DNA from: an uncultured Coriobacteriaceae bacterium | Lineage (GTDB): Bacteria > Actinomycetota > Coriobacteriia > Coriobacteriales > QAMH01 | Direction: 5' to 3' | Assembly (NCBI GenBank): GCA_900544245.1 | Contig: UQUH01000051.1 | Span: 1-11,358 of the forward strand | Length of the DNA: 11,358 bases | Part shown: piece by piece, positions 1 to 5,075 of the stretch | Numbering within the stretch: the stretch's first letter is position 1 | How the letters are laid out: each line of letters starts with the position of its first letter | The notes under the pieces: generated by a model | Database searches by the model: none | Seen by the model: the letters and a program-made list of their open reading frames with translations, nothing else | Told to the model about the DNA's origin: nothing | Translations under genes and position numbers: made by a program

Positions 1-44
1 CTTTTGTCTGGTTTGCAGACGCTTGTCGCATAACCAGACAAAAG
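1..44. repeat. Perfect 13-bp inverted repeat at window edge
   Basis: CTTTTGTCTGGTT (1-13) is exactly complementary to AACCAGACAAAAG (32-44), with 18 bases between. The left arm can instead pair locally as GTCTG (6-10) with CAGAC (16-20), so two exclusive foldings exist. GTCTGGTT occurs once more at 61-68. No T-run follows on either strand, so it does not look like an intrinsic terminator. An operator or a structured 5'/3' untranslated region is possible. The element may extend beyond the window. Confidence 0.6.
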
Positions 45-105
45 TGCCCCGGCGGGTTCTGTCTGGTTCCGCTCGCTTGTCTTCCTCCCGATGCCCTCTC
101 GACCC

Positions 106-135
106 TTGCGCCTTCCCTCGCAAACGCTCTATATT
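106..135 (+). promoter_or_regulatory. Candidate sigma-70 promoter of the acyltransferase gene
   Basis: TTGCGC (106-111) and TATATT (130-135) are separated by 18 bases, a plausible -35/-10 pair. It lies about 23 bases upstream of the chosen TTG start at 159. This is pattern matching only; the -35 is weak. Confidence 0.35.
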
Positions 136-158
136 GCATATTGAGAGATGGAGGCAAA

Positions 159-2105
159 TTGGCGGCACGGCAGGGCAGCGCCCGCGCCGGCAAACAAGTG
201 AAGAAACGCTACATCGCGTCACTTGACGGCCTGCGCGCCCTCGCCGTCGTCGCCGTCATCTGCTATCACCTTGATCTCAAGTTCGCGCTCGGCGGCCTGC
301 TTGGCGTCACCGTCTTCTTCGTCCTGTCCGGCTACCTCATCACCGGCCTGCTCATGGCCGAGCTCGAGGAGACCGGCACCGTCAACCTCCCCCAGTTCTG
401 GCTGCGCCGCGTCCGACGCCTGTTCCCGGCCATCGTGCTCGTGGTCGTCGTCGTGACCGCGCTCTGCGTACTCTTCAATCATCCGCTGCTCACCAAGCTA
501 CGCCCCGATGTCGGTCCGTCGCTATTCTGGTTCCAGAACTGGTGGTACGTCTTCCGCGGCCTGTCGTACTTCGAATCGCTCGGCGACCCCTCCCCGCTCA
601 CGCACTTCTGGTCGCTCGCGATCGAGGAGCAGTTCTACCTCGTCTGGCCCATCCTGCTGTTGCTCGTGAGCAGGCTCGGCGCGAGCAAGACCGTCATTCG
701 CCGCGGCTGCGTCGTCCTTGCCGCCATCTCGGCAGCGCTCATGTGGGTGCTCTACAATCCGCTCGAGGATCCCACCCGCGTCTACTACGGCACCGATACG
801 CGCGCCTGCTCGCTGCTCATCGGCGCATGGCTCTCGCTGTTCTGGCCCGGTCAAGCCCTCACCGAACAGGGAACCCGCAACGTGCCCTCCCGCACCATCA
901 ATCTGCTCGACGTCATTGGCGTACTCGCTCTAGCGGGCATCATCTGCATGATGGCCTTCATCGACGGATTCTCGGGCTTCATGTACCACGGTGGCATCAT
1001 CATCTGCTCGGTGCTCACGGCCGTGCTCATCGCCGTGCTCGTGCATCCACGCAGCCGGCTCGCCCGGTTCGCGAGCCTCAAGCCGTTCGTCTGGGTCGGC
1101 CAGCGCTCCTACGGCATCTACCTGTGGCACTACCCCGTCATCCTGCTGATGAAACCGCTCAATGGCCCCGGCCCCTATGCCTGGTGGTTCATCCTCGCCG
1201 TCTTCGCCATCACCTTCGTCGTCTCGACCCTGTCCTACACCTTCGTGGAAAACCCCATACGCCATGGCGCGATCGGCAAGGCCATCGACAGGTGGCGCAA
1301 TCGCGGCAGCGTGAGTGGCCTCGAGCTGCGCAAGCCCCGCGTGATCGCACCGGCACTCGCGAGCTTGCTGACGCTGGCCATCGCCGTGGGAGGCTGCGCC
1401 TTCATCCCCGACGAGTTCCAAGTGCCGCAAGACGCCATCAAGAGCACGGGCGCAGCGGCAGGATCGGCCATGCAGCTCTATGACGTGCCTCCGAGCTACG
1501 GACCCGAAAACGGCGTCATCGGTAATGCCGTTGCGGCAGTCAACTACCTCAAGGCCAAGGCCGACCAGGAGGCCGCCGAACTTGCCGAAGCCGAGCGTCT
1601 TGCCCGCGTGCGCGACCCGCTGCTCATCGGCGATTCCGTGCCAGGAGATTCCGAGTCCGAGTTCTACTCACATTACACGAACGCTCTCATGGACAGCTAC
1701 ATCGGCCGCTGGTTCTGGCAGGCGCGCGACGTCTACAAGGATTACGAGGCCCAGGGTGTCGTCGGTGACGTCGTCATCTTCGCCTGCTTCTCTAACTTCG
1801 TGCTCGAGCCTGACGAACTCGACAAGATGTACGAGCTCGTGGGGCCGGAAAAGCAAATCTTCCTCGTCAACGTCTACAACGAGAAGTACGCGACCGATGC
1901 CAACAACGCCATGATCAACGAGTTCGCGACCAAGCATGACAACGTGCATGTCATCGACTGGTATTCCACGTGCAGCGGGCATGCGAGCGAGTACCTGTGG
2001 GACGACCACGAGCATCTGCGTCCCGAGGGGGCCGTCGTCTACCAGGATCTCATCTTCGACAGCGTGAAGGGCTACCTGCCCGCCGACGCGATCAAGGAGC
2101 CCTAA
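159..2105 (+). CDS. Membrane acyltransferase-3 protein with C-terminal SGNH-like domain (OatA-like)
   Basis: Probable envelope O-acyltransferase that moves acyl groups across the membrane onto an extracytoplasmic acceptor such as peptidoglycan or glycan; the acceptor is unknown. Numbered from the TTG at 159 (648 aa), residues about 20-370 form an Acyl_transf_3 domain with roughly ten hydrophobic segments. Family hallmarks are LDGLRALAV followed by YHL with the conserved His at about 37, FFVLSGYLI, RRVRRLFPA, SLAIEEQFYLVWP and YGIYLWHYP. After a final membrane segment and an Ala/Glu-rich linker comes an SGNH-like domain with IGDSV (Ser about 493) and DHEHLRPEG (Asp about 616, His about 619), the expected catalytic triad. 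The usual GTNG block reads FSNF: the Asn (about 546) is kept but both Gly are lost. TTG 159 is chosen because GGAGG lies 4 bases upstream. GTG 198, closer to the conserved domain but without a ribosome site, is the alternative. Family assignment is firm; substrate is not. Confidence 0.88.
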   Translation: MAARQGSARAGKQVKKRYIASLDGLRALAVVAVICYHLDLKFALGGLLGVTVFFVLSGYLITGLLMAELEETGTVNLPQFWLRRVRRLFPAIVLVVVVVTALCVLFNHPLLTKLRPDVGPSLFWFQNWWYVFRGLSYFESLGDPSPLTHFWSLAIEEQFYLVWPILLLLVSRLGASKTVIRRGCVVLAAISAALMWVLYNPLEDPTRVYYGTDTRACSLLIGAWLSLFWPGQALTEQGTRNVPSRTINLLDVIGVLALAGIICMMAFIDGFSGFMYHGGIIICSVLTAVLIAVLVHPRSRLARFASLKPFVWVGQRSYGIYLWHYPVILLMKPLNGPGPYAWWFILAVFAITFVVSTLSYTFVENPIRHGAIGKAIDRWRNRGSVSGLELRKPRVIAPALASLLTLAIAVGGCAFIPDEFQVPQDAIKSTGAAAGSAMQLYDVPPSYGPENGVIGNAVAAVNYLKAKADQEAAELAEAERLARVRDPLLIGDSVPGDSESEFYSHYTNALMDSYIGRWFWQARDVYKDYEAQGVVGDVVIFACFSNFVLEPDELDKMYELVGPEKQIFLVNVYNEKYATDANNAMINEFATKHDNVHVIDWYSTCSGHASEYLWDDHEHLRPEGAVVYQDLIFDSVKGYLPADAIKEP

Positions 2106-2177
2106 CGCGCCCGAGCGTCCTTCATGGGTGTCCTCATGGTATTCTGTAAGGTTGTACACCTACCGAAGGGGAAACGT

Positions 2178-3764
2178 ATGCGCATTGCAGTCGCACAGGT
2201 AAATCCACGCGTCGGCGATTTGTCGGGCAACATGGACAAGATGCTCGACTACGCCCGTCAGGCAGCGTCTGCGGACGCCGACCTCATCGTCTTTGGTGCA
2301 GGCTCGCTCACTGGCGCTCACATCGGCGGATTGGTCGATTCGCCCACCTTTATCGAGGACTCGCACGAGCACCTGCGCACCTTTGCCAATGTCTCGCCCA
2401 TCCCCGCGCTCGTCTCCTGCGCGAGCGTCAACGAGCTTGACGCCGACACGCTCGCCATCGTTCCCGAGCTCTTCCTCGCCGGCGACAGCGCGCTCGAATC
2501 GCTCGGCGCGCCCGCACTACTCGAAAGCGACGTCGTCCCCGTCATCGAGCTTGCCGACTGCAACATCGCCGTGCTCTTCGACGGCCACTTCGAGCCGGGC
2601 ACCGAGCTTCCCAACGTCGACGTGCTCGTCGAGATGAACTACGACGCCTTCGGCGACCCGATGGCCGCCCCCGCCGCCCGCGGCGACCTGCGCCACCTCT
2701 CCGCACTCGCAAGTGACTGCGGTGCGCACGTCGTGAGCGCCAACCAGTGCGGCGCAGCCGATTCGGTCATCTTCGCCGGAAACTCCACGGTCACGGCTCC
2801 CAATGGCAGCCTCATGCATGCCTCGCCCATCGACGAGGAGGACCTCTTCGTCTTCGACACCGCACCAGGAGCTGTCCATGAGGTGCAGCAGCGCCCCGCC
2901 GTCGAACTCGACATCCGCGAAATCGTCTGGCGTGCGCTCGTCGTCGCGACGCGCGATTACGTGCATAAGAATGGCTTCACCGACGTCATCATCGGCATGT
3001 CCGGCGGCATCGATTCCTCCATCGTGACCACGATTGCCGTCGACGCGCTCGGTGCCGCCCACGTGCATGGCGTCGCCCAGCCCGGCCCCTATTCGAGTGA
3101 CGCATCGCTGAGCGACGCGCAGCAGCTTGCCAGCATGCTCGGTATCACCTGCGATGTCATCAGCATCGCCGAGCCGCTCGAAGCCTTCGAGCGCGTGCTC
3201 GCCCCGGCATGCGGTGGCACGGTCGATGGCCTGGCCGCTGAGAATCTCCAGGCGCGCGTACGCACGGTCGAGCTCATGACCATCGCCAATAGCCACGGTT
3301 GGCTCATGCTCAACTGCGGCAACAAGTCCGAGGCCGCAATGGGCTTCTCGACGCTGTACGGCGATACGGCCGGTGCGTTCGCCCCCATTGGCGACATCTA
3401 CAAGACCGAGGTCTACGAGCTGGCCGAGTGGCGCAACACGCACGGCACGCTCATTCCGCAGGCGATCATCGACAAGGAGCCGAGCGCCGAGCTCTACGAA
3501 GGTGCGCGCGACATCGACCGCCTCCCACCGTACGAGCAACTCGACGAGCTCCTCGAGGCGCACGTCGAAAACGAGATGGGTGCCGCCGAGGCAATCGAAG
3601 CCGGCTTCGACCCCGAGCTCGTGCACACGGTATTCAAGACGGTGCAGGCCAGCGAGTACAAGCGTCGCTGCGAGCCGATAGCTCCGCACGTCCTCGGTCG
3701 TTCGTTCACCAAGGACCGCGCGTGGCCCATCACCAACGGCTGGGTTGATCCGGCATTCGCATAG
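2178..3764 (+). CDS. nadE: NAD+ synthetase, two-domain type, with degenerate glutaminase domain
   Basis: Catalyses the last step of NAD+ synthesis, ATP-dependent amidation of deamido-NAD+, in the cytoplasm. The C-terminal synthetase domain (about 250-528) has all expected motifs: the ATP pyrophosphatase loop SGGIDSS (275-281), ENLQARVR, GNKSE, YGDTAGAFAPIGDIYKTEVYEL, KEPSAEL and a C-terminal EYKRR...PITN. The N-terminal domain (1 to about 240) has nitrilase-like order and length, but its Glu-Lys-Cys triad is absent: the PELALTG-type block reads FGAGSLTG (Glu to Ala41), the Lys block near 95-102 reads VPELFLAG, and the ICED-type nucleophile block reads LFDG (Cys to Asp135). By family knowledge it should therefore be unable to hydrolyse glutamine and would need free ammonia or a partner. 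ATG 2178 is chosen over upstream in-frame starts because AAGGGG (2166-2171) precedes it and MRIAVAQVNP is the family's normal beginning. High-GC codon use matches the left flank. Confidence 0.95.
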   Translation: MRIAVAQVNPRVGDLSGNMDKMLDYARQAASADADLIVFGAGSLTGAHIGGLVDSPTFIEDSHEHLRTFANVSPIPALVSCASVNELDADTLAIVPELFLAGDSALESLGAPALLESDVVPVIELADCNIAVLFDGHFEPGTELPNVDVLVEMNYDAFGDPMAAPAARGDLRHLSALASDCGAHVVSANQCGAADSVIFAGNSTVTAPNGSLMHASPIDEEDLFVFDTAPGAVHEVQQRPAVELDIREIVWRALVVATRDYVHKNGFTDVIIGMSGGIDSSIVTTIAVDALGAAHVHGVAQPGPYSSDASLSDAQQLASMLGITCDVISIAEPLEAFERVLAPACGGTVDGLAAENLQARVRTVELMTIANSHGWLMLNCGNKSEAAMGFSTLYGDTAGAFAPIGDIYKTEVYELAEWRNTHGTLIPQAIIDKEPSAELYEGARDIDRLPPYEQLDELLEAHVENEMGAAEAIEAGFDPELVHTVFKTVQASEYKRRCEPIAPHVLGRSFTKDRAWPITNGWVDPAFA

Positions 3765-3766
3765 GG

Positions 3767-3895
3767 TCAGGCAGGCACTCGCGCCCGGTGCGACATCACG
3801 GCAGTGCCGCGGAGGAACTCGCTCGCTTTCAGCTCGCTCAAACACCCTCCGCTAAATTCGCATTGCCGTGATGTCCCGCTGCTCGTGACGCCTGA
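3767..3895. repeat. Large imperfect palindrome in the nadE-tetR gap
   Basis: GACATCACGGCA (3792-3803) is perfectly complementary to 3864-3875, and GCGGAGG (3809-3815) to 3846-3852, separated by an asymmetric bulge and a loop of about 30 bases. Outer TCAGGC (3767-3772) pairs with GCCTGA (3890-3895). The whole could fold into one 129-base hairpin or cruciform beginning three bases after the nadE stop codon. There is no T-run, so it is not a standard intrinsic terminator. It could be a 3' UTR structure, a REP-like element or a MITE remnant. No target-site duplication is visible. Confidence 0.6.
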
Positions 3896-4008
3896 TTCTA
3901 CGCAAAGGCCTCCTCTGGGTAACTTGCCTCCACCTCAGGCTTCAATCATCGGCACCTGCCACACATAAACGCTCGTATGCAAAGCATTAATTTGAATCTA
4001 ACTGAATT

Positions 4009-4017
4009 TGTTATAAT
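4009..4017 (+). promoter_or_regulatory. Extended -10 promoter of the tetR-type gene
   Basis: TGtTATAAT is a consensus extended -10 (TG at 4009-4010, TATAAT at 4012-4017). The -35 is weak: TTGAAT at 3992-3997 with a short spacer, or TTAATT at 3987-3992 with a long one, which fits an extended -10 promoter. Transcription would start near 4024, giving a 5' leader of about 50 bases. CAAATT occurs twice on the minus strand here and may be part of an autoregulatory operator. Confidence 0.65.
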
Positions 4018-4073
4018 AGACGGCAACATCAAGCGTCCTGCTTCGCAGAACTCTAGACTGGAGGCGCTAGACA

Positions 4074-4724
4074 GTGAGTCCTCGTATCTCCATACCCCCG
4101 CATTATGCGCAGAGGATGCATATCTTGGCCGCAGCCGACGAATTACTCGACAACGTTTCATTCGAAGATTTAACAGTAAAGGCAATCTGCGAGAAAGCTA
4201 ACACAACACGCCAAACGTTCTACCGCTACTTCATCGACAAATACGAAATAGCCCAGTGGCATTTCAGCCTTATTGCCGAAGAAGGCGTTTTCGAGATTGG
4301 TCGCACTACGAACTGGCAGGGTGGATATCTTATCACCATGGGGCGCCAATATGAGCTGAAGGACTTCTATCATCACGTCTCATCTTCTCGCGGATACAAT
4401 TCGATAGCCCAATATGTCGAACGCGCAAGAATAGCAAACTTAAAGGAAACGGTAACTGAGTGCCTGAAAGAGGAGCTCGATGAGGAGCTTCAGTTTCAGA
4501 TTGCCGCCACCGCAATTCTGGAATCCACTCTCATCACGCGATGGATGCGAGACCGAATGCCCGAATCGCCCCAAGAGCTAGCGAGCTTCATGATGTCCTC
4601 TGTGCCTCGACGGCTGTACGACATGCTCAATGTCGATTCCGCACCCCAACGCGAGACGCCCGGGCATACCGACCCAAGAAATAGCGACGTGCAGAAGCAG
4701 AGAACGCAATTTGACGTCCATTAG
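4074..4724 (+). CDS. TetR/AcrR-family transcriptional regulator
   Basis: A 216-aa one-component regulator. The N-terminal TetR DNA-binding domain spans about 14-60 (RMHILAAADELL...FEDLTVKAICEKANTTRQTFYRYFIDKYEI), with the helix-turn-helix at about 33-52 and the characteristic TFYRYF recognition segment. The remaining helical part is a ligand-binding/dimerisation domain of no recognised subtype and ends in a hydrophilic tail. GTG 4074 is used because GGAGG (4060-4064) lies 9 bases upstream; it begins inside the extended -10 transcript. The gene is convergent with the ferredoxin gene, 16 bases away, and has the same low-GC, A/T-ending codon use as the molybdoenzyme cluster, unlike nadE. It is therefore a good candidate for the cluster's local regulator, probably sensing its substrate. 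That link is inferred from position only. Confidence 0.9.
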   Translation: MSPRISIPPHYAQRMHILAAADELLDNVSFEDLTVKAICEKANTTRQTFYRYFIDKYEIAQWHFSLIAEEGVFEIGRTTNWQGGYLITMGRQYELKDFYHHVSSSRGYNSIAQYVERARIANLKETVTECLKEELDEELQFQIAATAILESTLITRWMRDRMPESPQELASFMMSSVPRRLYDMLNVDSAPQRETPGHTDPRNSDVQKQRTQFDVH

Positions 4725-4740
4725 AATCCAAGCGAACACA

Positions 4741-4971
4741 TCAGAAGTAGTGAAACGCACTTGAATAGCCGATTGCCTTCACCGGACATGCCCTCACGCA
4801 CAAGAGACAGCCCATGCACCGGTCACTACGCTCCAATGTAACCTTCCCATCCCGAAAGGCGAGCACGCCTTTTATCTGGCAGGCGTCAATGCATTTTCCA
4901 CATGCCAAACACTTGTTGGAATCTACGGAAACAGCATTCCTGTAGAACTTCGTATACGCGCCGTAACCCAT
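4741..4971 (-). CDS. 2x[4Fe-4S] ferredoxin, likely electron carrier for the molybdoenzyme
   Basis: A 76-aa bacterial-type ferredoxin-fold protein. Two Cx2Cx2Cx3C motifs are visible: CLACGKCIDAC (Cys 21, 24, 27, 31) and CMGCLLCVRACP (Cys 52, 55, 58, 62). These should hold two [4Fe-4S] clusters. The first motif lacks the usual Pro after its fourth Cys. There is no signal peptide, so it is cytoplasmic like the oxidoreductase encoded just upstream. ATG 4971 is preferred: AAGGA (4982-4978) sits 6 bases before it. A GTG at 4989 would add six residues but lies inside a stable hairpin. Last gene of the minus-strand cluster, 104 bases after the oxidoreductase stop. It probably delivers single electrons to the enzyme's [4Fe-4S] cluster. 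Ferredoxin identity is certain; partnership is inferred. Confidence 0.9.
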   Translation of the reverse strand: MGYGAYTKFYRNAVSVDSNKCLACGKCIDACQIKGVLAFRDGKVTLERSDRCMGCLLCVRACPVKAIGYSSAFHYF

Positions 4972-4987
4972 CGCACTTCCTTGGAAC

Positions 4988-5021
4988 ACCGGCCTTGCAC
5001 AGATTCCTGCACAAGGCCGGT
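4988..5021 (-). repeat. Perfect 10-bp stem between oxidoreductase and ferredoxin genes
   Basis: ACCGGCCTTG (4988-4997) is exactly complementary to CAAGGCCGGT (5012-5021), with a 14-base loop. It is GC-rich and should be stable, but no T-run follows on the minus strand, so read-through into the ferredoxin is expected. It ends six bases before the ferredoxin ribosome site. A smaller stem, GATGCT/AGCATC (5036-5041 with 5054-5059), lies next to it. Likely roles are mRNA processing or setting enzyme:ferredoxin expression ratio. Confidence 0.65.
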
Positions 5022-5075
5022 CGATCTAGCTAATTGATGCTATCGAAAAATGCAGCATCGAGGAATGACGAAGCA

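Larger units (their letters stand above)
3765..4073. other. Intergenic region nadE-tetR
   Basis: This 309-base gap holds the palindrome at 3767-3895, then about 90 bases without clear features, then an AT-rich promoter segment (3980-4017) and the regulator's ribosome site GGAGG at 4060-4064. Base composition shifts from GC-rich to AT-rich at about 3950, marking the left edge of the lower-GC block. No convincing gene was found in it. Confidence 0.6.

Noticed and set aside
542..1483. 313-codon open frame overlapping the acyltransferase
   Set aside because: Arg/His/Pro-rich translation typical of a shifted frame in GC-rich DNA; fully contained in a well-supported gene.
2517..3845. 442-codon open frame antisense to nadE
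   Set aside because: It is a by-product of GC-rich codon use in nadE: no ribosome site, no recognisable motif, low-complexity acidic/His-rich translation.
3767..3895. Calling the palindrome a MITE or insertion sequence remnant outright
   Set aside because: No target-site duplication, no transposase fragment, and copy number cannot be checked here.
3898..3945. Minus-strand 15-codon stretch reading LKPEVEASYPEEAFA then stop, resembling the tail of a truncated gene at the block boundary
   Set aside because: Too short, preceded immediately by a stop, and matched to no family; it may be chance.
4741..4989. GTG at 4989 as ferredoxin start
   Set aside because: It lies within the stem of the 4988-5021 hairpin and the better ribosome site belongs to the ATG at 4971.
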